DNA of 64,000 nucleotides, taken from positions 61,498,360-61,562,359 of the forward strand of contig CM028377.1 in the NCBI GenBank assembly GCA_013146195.2. Reading direction: 5' to 3'. This DNA comes from Codonopsis lanceolata. Taxonomy: Eukaryota > Streptophyta > Magnoliopsida > Asterales > Campanulaceae. Every line of letters starts with the position of its first letter. Positions within the stretch are counted from its first letter, which is position 1. The translations under genes and the position numbers were made by a program. Shown here piece by piece: positions 54,575 to 64,000 of this stretch. The notes beneath the pieces are model-generated. The model was not told where the DNA came from, ran no database searches, and saw only the letters and a program-made list of their open reading frames with translations.

Positions 54575-56263
54575 TATTTTTTTTATAAAACAATTTTTTA
54601 AAAACATTTCTTTTTCCATAACATTGTATAAAACAAAATAGAAAAAAAAAAGATTTTTGTTAAATACACTAGTGCGGCCCCTTAATTTTTTTTATAAATT
54701 GTATAAAACAGAAAAAGAAAAAATATTTTTTAAAAAATACACTAGTGTCGCCTGTACGAGGCATCACTAATTAATTAGTGTTGTCTCTTATTCCAATTTT
54801 TTCTATAAATTGAATAAAATGAAAAAAAAAAAATTTTTTTTGAAATATGGGGCGGCACTAGTGTACTACAAATTTTTTATAAATTGTATAAGACCGAAAA
54901 GACAAAAAAGAATTAATTTTTTTATATAAAAGTGGATTAAGTTGGTTTTTTAAAAAAACACATCAACATAGTTAAAAACTCAAATAAATTTGATATTGCA
55001 TAAATAATTAATTTTGAAATTATATAAATAGTCATTATTAAAATTAGCAACAAAAATTATACAATAATGACAACTAATATTACTTTATGATAATATTAAC
55101 AATAATAATACAAAATTTAAAAATAATAATGGTAATAATAATCAATTAACAATAAAGACAATTGTATTTAATAATCTGCAATAATAATTAAAATATTTAA
55201 GTAGTAAATAATAATATTAATAATAAATAATACATAACTTAAAAATGGATTAATTAAAAAATGAAATTTGGAGAGAAAGAGAATGGAGAAGAAACTTACA
55301 AATAAACTTCAATTTTTGCAAAAAAAATCGTTTGATGTCCAAATGAAGCAAACAAAGTATCTATTTATAGATAAAAATGTATACTGCTTTTAAAAAAATT
55401 GATTGCCCAAACTGCCCTTAAACTAAAGATAATTAAAAAAATGCGTCCAACTGCTCAAGACTTGACGCATGTAAAGGAGGCTGTTAGCCCTGGTCAGTTT
55501 TTTTTTTTTTTTTAAATTTCGCCCATCAAAACGACGTTGTTTTGATGGGTTAAAGCTCAAAACGCAATGTTGGCCAGGGACTATTCCAAAGATTGCTCAA
55601 AACGCGAAGGTTCTTCTGGTGATTCTTTTGGATGAAAATCAACAGAAGATTTGTCCTTGATTTTTTTTAAAATTGTGCATTGTTTGCCAAGATTTGAGGG
55701 AAAACCCCCATTATTCCTACTCTATAACCTGTCATATTGTGGGGCGGGGCAGATCGAGCCAGCCCACAAATGCGGCGGCCCTGAAAATTATCAACCCAAC
55801 CAAATCAATCATGGGTTGTGGGTTAGGCGGGTCAATATATCAACTTTCTCTCAATTAATCAATAATAATAATAATAAATAACACAAAAAATCTTACAATT
55901 CATTTAAAAAATATATTTTCTACAATTATATTCTAAATAACATTTTTTTAACAATTTTCTCTAATATTAATAGTATAAAATGAGAAAAAAAACAAGAAGT
56001 AAAGAAACATTTTATCAATTTTTTTTGTATGTTTATATAATCTTTTTTCCGTAAATATTGCGGTTAAAACATCTATTGTAATAAATGTCACTTTTTAACG
56101 AATTTAAAATCATTTACTAATATTTCATATATAAAATATAATCTCACATTGTGAGCGAAAAAGATTTAAACTTATAGTTTCAAACTTGTGGCTTGTGTTA
56201 TTTGCAACTAGTATATGGCGGGACAACACGCTGCCAACCCGCATCAACCCGAACCCACCACGG
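54575..56263. other. AT-rich non-coding region
   Basis: No gene is recognised. 54660-54870 has repeats around ACACTAGTG and GGCGGCACTAG with poly(A) runs. 55060-55230 is TAA-rich. 55520-55560 has an inverted repeat CCCATCAAAACGACG-TTGTTTTGATGGG. 55735-56260 is bounded by GGGGCGGG and CCCGCATCAACCCGAACCCACC motifs, as in GGGTTGGGT-type hAT elements, but no duplication was confirmed. Confidence 0.45.
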
Positions 56264-56549
56264 TGTCACGGAGTTGTCCCTTCAACAGTACCGTGTAGCC
56301 TTAGCGTCTTTTTGCCCCTCGCAATCTTGCTAAGTCAGTCTTCCCAAAGGTTGTGCTAATTGTTTTAGTTAAAGAGTAAGTAAAGAGCTTAAGAGAATTT
56401 TGCAAATATGATTTTAATTCACTCAAACTTGGATTGTTACAAATGAGGTCTTCACCCCTATTTATATAAGTGGATGGAAGACTCTAGATCTCTACAATAT
56501 TCAAGATATCTTCCTTTCTACTATGTCCTAGATATCTATATACATGTAG

Positions 56550-56725
56550 AGTATTCTGGAAAGTTCCCCTACTTAATTTCCAGCCCCTTCCAAAAAGTTC
56601 TTTTTACTTTTCAACCTCTTCTAGAAAGTTCTCCTACATTTCAGCCCCTTCTAAAAAGTCCTCCTACTTTCTAGTCCATTTTAGAAAGTTCTCTTACTTT
56701 CCAGCTCCTTCTAGAAAGTTCCCAG
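56550..56725. repeat. LTR minisatellite (TCTAGAAAGTTC units)
   Basis: Six imperfect units of about 30 bp (TTCTAGAAAGTTCTCCTACTTTCCAGCCCC type), lying in the first half of the chromovirus LTR as read on the minus strand. Confidence 0.85.
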
Positions 56726-56729
56726 AGGA

Positions 56730-57150
56730 TCATAGACCATATGTCTTTGGTGCATCTTCTTGGAGCGTGACATCCTCCCCCACCAAATTCGGCATCGGCG
56801 TCGACGCCGAGTGTTGTCTGAGTTGCTCCTTGAATTGCCACAAGTCTTGCTCAAGTTCCCACGTAGCCTTAGATTCAGACTACCCCTTCCACTTGATCAA
56901 GTACTCGGTGCGGGGGGTATACCTCTCTTCTGTGTTGTCCTTTTTGTGAGGACTTTTTTGACCACCTTGTCGAATGATTTTGTCATAATGGGTGGCGCCC
57001 GATGCGAATGTCCGTGGCTTGGATCCTCTTCATCGGCGTGGTATGGCTTAAGCATGCTCACATGGAAGACCGGGTGGATTTTCAATGTCTTTGGTAAGCC
57101 CGCTCTGTATGACACCTTGCCTAATGCCTACCTTTGCTTCAATCGAGAAA
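56730..57150 (-). pseudogene. Integrase C-terminus and chromodomain remnant
   Basis: It reads GKVSYRAGLPKTLKIHPVFHVSMLKPYH, then a basic linker. After a frameshift at a run of C (about 56918) comes TEYLIKWKG-stop, then SESKATWELEQDL and a final LVGEDVTLQ before TGA at 56730-56732. Chromodomains bind histone marks and direct integration to heterochromatin. A stop directly after WKG and the frameshift disable it. Confidence 0.8.
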
Positions 57151-57264
57151 GGTCATTCATATCACGAGATCAATTGTGGGTTCCCGGGAAACGTGCTCCC
57201 GCGCCCCGCCCGCCCTTGGATAGGGGTGCGCGTACGTGCGGATACGGTGACATCCACTGCTCTC

Positions 57265-57715
57265 ACTCCACCCTCCCTTTTTTAGGGGAGGACGAAATCA
57301 AAAGTGCGAGAGGAGTGTTGTCGGAATAGCGCGTTGGAATGTGCCTTGGTTGCCTTTAGTGGATTTTGATCCAATATAGGAGCTTTGGGTTTTCTATGTC
57401 AAGTTATCCCTTTTTTAGGGATACCAGGATATAGGAATGCATCACCCTTCTATTCTCATTCTCCCTTTTTTAGGGGAAAACGTGAAAGTGTAAGGAAGGA
57501 ATGTTGCAGTGCCCCCACTATGGATTTTATGAAAATAGCCTTATGGCCTATCTCGGATCACTATGGATGCTTTGGGTTTTATACATCAAGTTATCCCTTT
57601 TTTAGGGGATACCAGGACATAGGAATACATCACCTTTCCATTCTCATTCTCCCTTTTTTAGGGGAGAACGGAAAAGTGCAAGGAAAGATGTTGCGAGGCT
57701 CTACTGGATCCAAAA
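57265..57715. repeat. Tandem repeats with CCCTTTTTTAGGGG cores
   Basis: Two long units (from about 57388 and 57569, period about 181 bp) share GGGTTTT, CAAGTTATCCC-TTTTTTAGGG, ACCAGGA-ATAGGAAT and CTCATTCTCCCTTTTTTAGGGGA. A partial third unit lies at 57265-57310. Each CCCTTTTTTAGGG core is a short hairpin-capable dyad. Confidence 0.85.
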
Positions 57716-59222
57716 TGTTTTAGAGTCGCCATCTTTATTTTAAGGAATAAATAAAGCAAAACCAAAAAGAAAACCAGAGATAATAAAAGCGGGTCCGGAG
57801 GCTAAGTTACGAGTTGGGAAGGTGCTAGGCACCCAACTCGCCTCTTTCGGTCTCAAAACGCTTTTTGGCTAAAGTATGCTTTTTGTTATATTTATTTAAC
57901 AGATAAATAAAGCATTAACTGCCTACAAATACATCCATTTGTCTACATTATTTACAGACTTGCAACTGTCTCTTTACAAATAATTACAGATATACTTGAA
58001 AATATTTGGCCATAATAACGACTTTATTACATAATATTTCCTAATTTAATCCGAGCAGCATAACGGCTTATATTGACTACATTGGGTCGGATTTTAAATA
58101 CAACTTTAAATAATAAATGAGCGGAAAAGTAAATGGATAAATAAAATAACGCCCTTAAAGGTTTTTACCTTTTAGAGCGGAGTGTGCTCGCTCTGTCCTT
58201 CTCGGGAAATGGAGACTTTTATTGCTGCTGCTGATGTGATTTGGGCAGAGTGACGGCTTATATATGGTGTTTTTGGCTCACTCACTCGGGCAGAATGACG
58301 GCTTAGTTTTTGTGGTTTTGGCTTATTTGGTTGGGCGGAATAACGACTTATATTTTGTGTATTTCAGCTTATTACTCGGGCAGAGTAACAGCTTACTTTG
58401 GGATTTTTGGGCCGGGAAATAAGGTGGATACCTAGCTGGGGGGGCTAAGGCTCACTTCTACCGGTTGGTTTTGTGTTTGGAAGAGTTTTGGCAGGGTTTC
58501 GAGGCTTTTTGAGGTGATCGCTCACTATCTCACTTCGCTCTCTATTTCTCCAGCGTAACGAGAACGCGGAGAATTTTTATCGATGAAAAGTGTGTCGACT
58601 GAAGAGCTGAGAGCCTATATTTATAGGAGGAACTGAGGACATCGACGGAATATAATTTCCTTCTTCGTGCATCAGCCGGCTTGTACACTGCGCAGAGGGA
58701 ATTGAGCTTTACGGCAAATGAAGCAGAGAATTGGGCGCAGCGTATCACAAATTTGGGCGCAACCCACCAAATTGGGCGCCACACCCAATTTTTATGGTGG
58801 TGGCGCCTAATTTCAAACTTCTCATTTTTTGTGCACTTTGGTCCCTCGTTCGTCCTTTTGCGCATCTGCTTTGTCCTTTTGCACTTTTGACCTCAGAACT
58901 TGACATTTGTTAATGTTTTAACGTGTGTCTTGATATTTTATGTCATGTCACATACCAGGGGTACGAAATTGGAGTGTCTACAGAGCCCCTCAACGATGGA
59001 GCCTACGGGTAACCCGCAGCTTACTGAGTAGACGAACATCGTTGATAAGAATAGACTCTCCAATTTCGTTTAATTACAAAACGAGGGAGAAAGATGCAAC
59101 ATGTAGCAGTTATAATGCAGCAATTTATAATGTGAAAAAAACCTCCATATCCTAGACATTTTTAGTCGGTTATAGCAGGTTATCGCAGTTTTTAAGCAGA
59201 TATACAAATTAAGTGCTCTGAT
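57716..59222. other. Retrotransposon-type non-coding region
   Basis: 57715-57850 (TTTAGAGTCGCCATC, then GGTGCTAGGCACCCAACTCGCC) resembles the untranslated region seen in Ogre/Tat retrotransposons, from memory. 58240-58410 has repeats of GGGCAGAGTGACGGCTTATAT type at about 55-70 bp spacing. No coding sequence is recognised. Confidence 0.45.
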
Positions 59223-59560
59223 GGTCGGACCTACTAATGTAGGCTGCCTACGTATCCCTTAATAAAAGGAATCAGACCAAACGTAGTTCGGCCAAAACCT
59301 AAACCATCATTCATGCAACGGTCGGTGCCTACCGAAATAGGTCGCCTACGTATCCTTATACAAGGAATCGACCGAGGCGTAGTTCATTCAATTGGGACCA
59401 AATGCTTTGCGGCAAAGTGCTCGCAATGTTAAATGAGCAAGTCGCAAAGCTTTATCAAATGAGTGCTGCAACGGTAAATATCGTGTTGTGTTTGGTCGCA
59501 TCTACCGAGATAGACTGCCTACGTATCCTTAGCCAAGGAATCAGACCAATCGTAGCTCGC
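59223..59560. repeat. Dispersed repeats with CCTACGTATCC / GGAATCAGACC
   Basis: Three units at about 59223, 59321 and 59487. Each reads GGTCG, then CCTAC(C/T), then TGCCTACGTATCCTT, a short loop, AAGGAATC(A/G)(G/C)ACC, and CGTAG(T/C)TC. Within each, GGATACGTAG-type arms face each other, so a stem of ATCCTT/AAGGAAT is possible. Confidence 0.8.
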
Positions 59561-59584
59561 CTGGCGGTGATGCGGAGTGAATTG

Positions 59585-59790
59585 TTTCCTAGGAACTCAG
59601 TCTCTACTGGAGAACAAGACCTTTCCCTATTAATCCGAGGTTGCGTACCCCTTAAAGGAAAGTTTCCCACGGCCAATGAATGGAATGCATTGCTTCCTCG
59701 GAACTTCGGCCTTCAACGGAGAACAAGACCTTTCCCTATTAATCCGGGCTGCTGCACTCTTAAAGGAAAGTTTCCAAACATTAAACAAAT
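59585..59790. repeat. 109-bp tandem duplication
   Basis: Two units start near 59585 and 59692. They share GGAGAACAAGACCTTTCCCTATTAATCCG and TTAAAGGAAAGTTTCC, with GAGAACAAG at 59610 and 59719. Frames across both units are by-products of the repeat. Confidence 0.85.
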
Positions 59791-60219
59791 GCACTGCTAA
59801 AAAGGAAAATACCTTCCTTTCCTTTACATTTGCCATGCCCGTGCGGCAAATTGCGCTTCTTGTTGCTTTCTGCCGCTTGTCGCTTACGCTGTTTTTGCTC
59901 TTCTTTGCGACTTTCTTTGGGATTCTTCTTTTGTCACCGTTCGACCCTTTTGCCGGAAAATCTTTTCCCGTTACGCTTATGTTTTCGGCTTTAGGAAAAT
60001 TTCTTGATGTCTTCGCATTTTTCTTGCTCCTTCTAACCTTGGTCAGAAACTTCCTTTTTCTTGCTGCAGCATCTCTTGGTGCCAGCTGAGATCATCTTTT
60101 CTTTGCTGTTATTTTCTTTTCGCTCCATCTTCTAGCTTTAGCCGAAAGTTTCTTCTTTTGTCGCTGCATTTCCTTTTGTTGCATGCACTTGTAAAATTTT
60201 CCTTTTCTTTTCTTGTACA

Positions 60220-60960
60220 TGTATTTTCCCCTCTCCCGATTTTTTTTCTTTTGTTTTTTGTTTTTTGTTTTTTCTTTCTTTTTCCTTTATTTTTCCTTTA
60301 TTATGCATGGTCGCCATTTTTCTTTATTTACATGCTTATTACCTCTTTTTTTTCTCTTTTTTTTTGTTCTGCATGCTCACCATTTTTCTTTATTTGCATG
60401 CTTATTATCTCTTTTTTTCTTTTTTTTTCGCCTGGATATACTTCTGATCTGCTAGATTTTGGCACTGTTTGGCCCCTTTGAAGCATTCCTGACTTTATTA
60501 ATAATGCTTATGCATGTCCTATTTATGCCTAAATGATGTAATTAAGTAATGATGCATGAAATTTATGCAATTTATTCTTGCGATGCATGATTAAACTAGT
60601 GGTCACTACTTGACCTTATTATGCATGATTTATACTATAAATGCAAATGAGGCTTCATGACGCATGCTTACGCTGCAGGGATATAGTGAATGCCATGAGA
60701 ATATTTATTTTCATGAATAGTGACATTTTATTTTCTTTTTAGCGCACCCCAAATGCAGCTTATTGGATGATAAATGCAAATGCTGGATGCATGTACTACT
60801 TTATTTAATGCAAATGTGATGCCTAAAAATTATAAAATGTTTATTAACATGATGCATGGATATTTTTATTCTATTATGCATGCAAAATGCAGTACATATT
60901 TTTAATATGCATTTTTATGATGCCTAGGATGCAAAAACGTTTATTTATATGCAAAACAAT
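60220..60960. repeat. T-rich and ATGCAT-rich low-complexity field
   Basis: 60230-60440 is a pyrimidine tract with two near-identical 60-bp units (CATGCTTATTA(C/T)CTC, CACCATTTTTCTTTATT). 60500-60960 is unusually rich in ATGCAT and TGATGCAT words. No gene; apparent Phe/Leu-rich frames are compositional. Confidence 0.75.
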
Positions 60961-60961
60961 A

Positions 60962-60976
60962 CAAAAAAAATTTTGT

Positions 60977-61008
<32 letters not shown>

Positions 61009-61060
61009 GTTTTTTTGTTTTTTGTTTTGTTTTTTGTTTTTGCTTTTTTTTTTTGTTTTG
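60962..61060. repeat. (TTTTTG)n tract
   Basis: Irregular repeats of TTTTTG and TTTTG over about 100 bases. A Lys/Gln/Thr-rich frame on the minus strand is an artefact of this tract. Confidence 0.95.
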
Positions 61061-61874
61061 AAAACCTGTACAAATATTTACAATGCAATCTAATTTTATA
61101 TGATGCAAAATAAATAAAAGAAACATGCAGACTCAAGACACACGCACAAAGCAAAGCTATACCGATGTCTAATGGGTAATGACTCGTTGTATCTCGAAGA
61201 TGGATTTTAAAGGAATATACCTTCGGGTTCGAACAGGCTTCCCTTTTTCTTCTCTTTTTTTTTTTTTTTTTGTGGTATGCGTGGAAAGGAAAAGGTAGAT
61301 ACCTCCTCCTGTTCTTGGCCATATAATTGTTGCAGGGCTGCACTTGGCATAAGGCTATTCTTCTAGCCCCTGCATTTTTCTTCATAATCAGACAGGGCAG
61401 CGGTAAATGATCGGGATCCAAGTCGTTTGACTGTTTCAGGACAATGACAACGTAGATGATGAATAGGACGAAGACACTTCTGGTGCTTCTCATTCTGATG
61501 AGACTGAGCCTTTTCTGTGCCTTGCAGAAGAAATATATGGGCCCGGCTGGGCGGACGCCGCAGGTACTGATGGACCACCTTGGGGCTTAAGCTACAAAAG
61601 AAGGGATAGTTTCTGGGGAAAACAAAGGGGGTAGAGGCAATAATAGATATGTACAGGCAATTAATGCATAACCTAAATTTCTTTAGCAATTATTCCTAAG
61701 TTGCACCTTAGGACCCGAAAATTTTATATTTTAGTGTTTTATTGCGAGCTTCCTGTCGTGGTTTTTCTTTTTCTTCTACCAGTCGAGCTCCTTGCATGCT
61801 GAAGACTGGAGGTAGGATGCCGAGGTTTCAAAGAGTGTTTCCCCTCTCCTTATTCTCCTTATATATATTTTTTA

Positions 61875-62110
61875 TTTGGCTCTAACTTTTGCCTAAGCCG
61901 CCCTTTCGGGTTTTCAGCCTAGCGAGCCTTTATTTATTTTATTTTTTTTTATATATATTTTTTTGATATATTTTTTTTGTGCTCTAATTTTTGCCTAGGC
62001 CGCTCTTTCGGGTTTTCAGCCTAGCGAGCCCTTATTTCTCCCTTTTATTTTCATTTTTTTATGCCCTAACTTTTGCCTAGGCCGCCCTTTCGGGTTTTCA
62101 GCCTAGCGGG
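61875..62110. repeat. Post-integrase minisatellite (GCCTAGGCCGCCC...GCCTAGCG)
   Basis: Three units of about 50 conserved bases at 61880, 61981 and 62063. Each reads CTAACTTTTGCCTAGGCCGCCC, then TTTCGGGTTTTCAGCCTAGCGAG, separated by T-rich spacers. GCCTAGGC and CAGCCTAGC arms can pair. It lies just downstream of the pol remnant in the minus-strand sense. Confidence 0.85.
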
Positions 62111-62880
62111 CTGGAGAGGGAAGCACTTGCCAGATAGGGTGGTTCGAGCATAATACCTTTGAAGGTCGTTGAGATTGGAGGGCTGAACAATGTCTTCTCT
62201 TTTCTGGCTTGTGAGGAGTACGACATCTCCTGACCGGATCTCTTTGACAATATACGACACATCGTGGAAGAGAGTGGTAGCAGTTTTTTGATAAGTAGCC
62301 CCAGCATTTTTTTTAGCCCAGACGGCATGACATGATAGCAGTAGGTTCCCCCAAGGGGTGGTGAATGAGGTCCTTTCTTGGTCTCCTGCTGCCTTTGATT
62401 TGACTATGGCCCAGCATGTTGTCGACGAAGGATCTGACTTTGTGAGTAGCAACTGCGTCTACCACAATATTGATATTGAGTAGAGGGAAATTATCTTTGG
62501 GTGACGCCTTGTTGAGGTCGCGGAAGTTTACGCAAATCCAGACCTTCCTGTTGGGCTTGGGAATGGTCACTATATTGGACAGCCAGATCGGGTATTTTTC
62601 TCTCCTTTTTTTTTCTTTACTCTTTTTTTTTACTTTCCTTTTTTTTTCTTGTGTTTTTTTTTACCCGAATGAAGTTGACGTGCGGCTGTTTCATGCTTTC
62701 TCTTTTTTTTTTAGCTTGTAGTGACCATTCTGGCTTGATGCGGTGGAGCTTTTGCTTGATCTGCTGAGCATCCGGACATGTGGGGATCCGGTGTTTGACT
62801 ATGGCTGGGTCTACCCCCGACACATCTTCATAGGACCAGGTAAACATGTCCATGAACTCTTTGAGGAGATCCATGAGTGT
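62110..62880 (-). pseudogene. RT remnant joined to integrase C-terminus
   Basis: The RT order on the minus strand is: LLKEFMDMFTWSYEDV (start near 62874), KPEWSLQAK, then ICVNFRDLNKASPKDNFPL, RSFVDNMLGHSQIK, a frame change near 62390, ERTSFTTPWG and KKNAGATYQKTATTLFHDV. The YVDD catalytic block that should follow is absent. Instead the frame continues through GDVVLLTSQKRED to PSNLNDLQRYYA, which looks like the end of Tat integrase. This implies that the rest of RT, RNase H and most of integrase were deleted. An A-rich stretch (62602-62664 on the plus strand, T-rich) is inserted inside RT. Confidence 0.7.
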
Positions 62881-62899
62881 TATCCTTGCAGGTAGTTGC

Positions 62900-63823
62900 C
62901 GATTTTGACTCTTTTGATTTCATTGTCCAGCCCCAGATTGATAGTGGATCAGTTTTCGATTCTTTGTTGATGAATGATCTTTGTCCACGGTGCTCGGCCC
63001 GACTTTACAAGCTCAAGCAAATAATTCTCTTTTTTTTGTTCGGGTCCTATTAAATGACTTATTATTATAATGATTTAATGTGTCTTTTAATATAGGTGCA
63101 ACTAAGAAATAAGCAAAGACATTTAGATTATTATTAAAAGCAAACCGTATAGGGTTTATTACATTATTGAGGACATGGGGTTTGAGATCCTCAACTTTAG
63201 GGAGCGGATTGGTAGATGACCAATCCGTAAAGCTAGGGAAAGGAATAGGGATAATATATCCGAAGCGGTCCACCAGATCTGCGGGCCTGATTCCGGATGC
63301 ATAGGTGCCTTTCCCTTTCTGGATCTTGAGGAAGAAGCCATCTATTAAGAAAAACAATTAATTTGGTGGAAGAAATTTGAGAGAAAATGAAGAAAAAAAA
63401 ACCTTCCTTCGTCAAAAATGGAAGAAAATGAAAGGAAGAAGAAAGGAAATGGGTGAGCTGCTGCTCGTCCCCCGTAAGTGAAGATAAAGGGGAGGAATTT
63501 TCCTTTTCCTCCCCTCCAAAATCCATTTCAGCACTTAAAACCTCAGGTTTGCTCAAACTGCAAAATGGCCTTGAAGTCCTAAACGGGAGATTAACAAAGT
63601 TAGCTTTGTTAACCAAAAGTGACGGCCATCCATCAAAATCCAAAGAAAGCTTATATCCCCAGCAGAACAGCCGCAAGAAAAGCAAAAAAAAAAAAAAGAA
63701 TTATGTCATTCCAATCCCCAGTAGGATACCCGCAACCAAAAGAAAAAAAGGGGAAAGAAAAGAAAAAAGTAAAAGTATATGCATTTTAGCTTACCTGTTA
63801 CATGCATTTTATATCATTCCATG
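62900..63823. other. Unassigned region
   Basis: No conserved coding sequence is recognised. Open frames on both strands at 63230-63840 overlap each other and have no identifiable domain. It probably belongs to the gag side of the minus-strand retrotransposon or to its spacer. Confidence 0.4.
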
Positions 63824-64000
63824 CTATTATATCTGTTAGATCCTTTCCACAATGGGTGCAAACCCCAGGTCTTGGAAATGATCAGTTTCATGCCATGCTA
63901 TTATATCGTTCGATCCTTTCCACAATGGGTGCAAACCCCGAGTCTTGGAAATGATCAATTTCATGCTATGCTATTATATTTGTTAGATCCTTTCCACAAC
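63824..64000. repeat. 73-74 bp tandem repeat, continuing past window end
   Basis: Units start at 63824, 63898 and 63971 with CTATTATAT. They share GATCCTTTCCACAATGGGTG and GTCTTGGAAATGATCA. The third unit is cut by the end of the window, so the true array length is unknown. Confidence 0.9.

Larger units (their letters stand above)
56264..57160 (-). mobile_element. 5'-truncated chromodomain Ty3/gypsy element with 3' LTR
   Basis: On the minus strand the integrase C-terminus and chromodomain (57150-56730) run directly into an LTR-like sequence of about 469 bp. That sequence starts TGATCC (about 56732) and ends GTGACA (56264). It has a TATA box (CTTATATAAATAG on the minus strand, near 56460-56470) and a minisatellite of TTCTAGAAAGTTCTCCTACTTT units (56550-56725). 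The remaining pol and the 5' LTR are absent. Confidence 0.7.
57716..64000 (-). mobile_element. Second Tat/Ogre-like retrotransposon region, minus strand
   Basis: Minus-strand pol remnant at 62110-62880, followed in the element's sense (towards lower coordinates) by a minisatellite at 61875-62110 and a long repeat-rich untranslated region down to about 57700. Layout and repeats fit a Tat/Ogre-like element. LTR ends were not located, and the element may extend beyond 64000. T-rich low-complexity tracts interrupt it throughout. Confidence 0.5.

Noticed and set aside
60158..60481. Phe/Leu-rich putative membrane protein
   Set aside because: Produced by a T-rich tract with an internal repeat; no conserved features and three overlapping frames look alike.
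60945..61493. Lys-rich minus-strand protein of 182 codons
   Set aside because: Its C-terminal third is the TTTTTG tract and the rest matches no family.

Overview
This window is nuclear DNA from a flowering plant, probably a eudicot. The evidence is intron-rich genes with plant-type products (a RING-H2 protein of the MGSLCC family and a chloroplast-type SAM methyltransferase), plant transposon families (Tat-lineage and chromodomain Ty3/gypsy elements, a Helitron, MULEs, hAT and Stowaway-like elements, a SINE), and captured pieces of a class II small heat-shock protein gene and a KAI2/D14-type receptor gene. No species can be named from sequence alone.

The window is three contigs joined by two gaps of exactly 100 N: contig 1 = 1-7765, contig 2 = 7866-44825, contig 3 = 44926-64000. 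The end of contig 1 is nearly identical to 18240-25978 of contig 2. The start of contig 3 is nearly identical to 30106-38103 of contig 2. Contig 2 therefore looks like the alternative haplotype that bridges contigs 1 and 3, scaffolded in series instead of being collapsed. On this reading there are two real host genes, each present twice.

Host genes, both on the minus strand: (1) a RING-H2 E3 ligase gene, with a complete coding part at 19437-26530 and its last two exons again at 1264-2222; its expected start codon reads ACG. (2) A six-exon methyltransferase gene of 324 codons, at 32366-38049 and again at 47158-52876. The large RING intron carries a SINE, an hAT-like element and a MULE-like element in both copies. 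Stowaway-like MITEs lie in and around the methyltransferase gene.

Mobile DNA: 7866-17230 is a decayed Tat-lineage LTR retrotransposon, with gag end, PR, RT, RNase H and IN in order, then a dyad minisatellite, an antisense coiled-coil ORF and a probable 3' LTR. A Helitron with an intact Pif1-like helicase and a frameshifted Rep begins at 38104. In the other copy the same site holds a Pack-MULE (52937-54243) carrying sHSP and KAI2 fragments. From 56 kb to the end lie a 5'-truncated chromovirus, a second Tat/Ogre-like element on the minus strand whose RT appears to run straight into the integrase tail, and several tandem-repeat fields.
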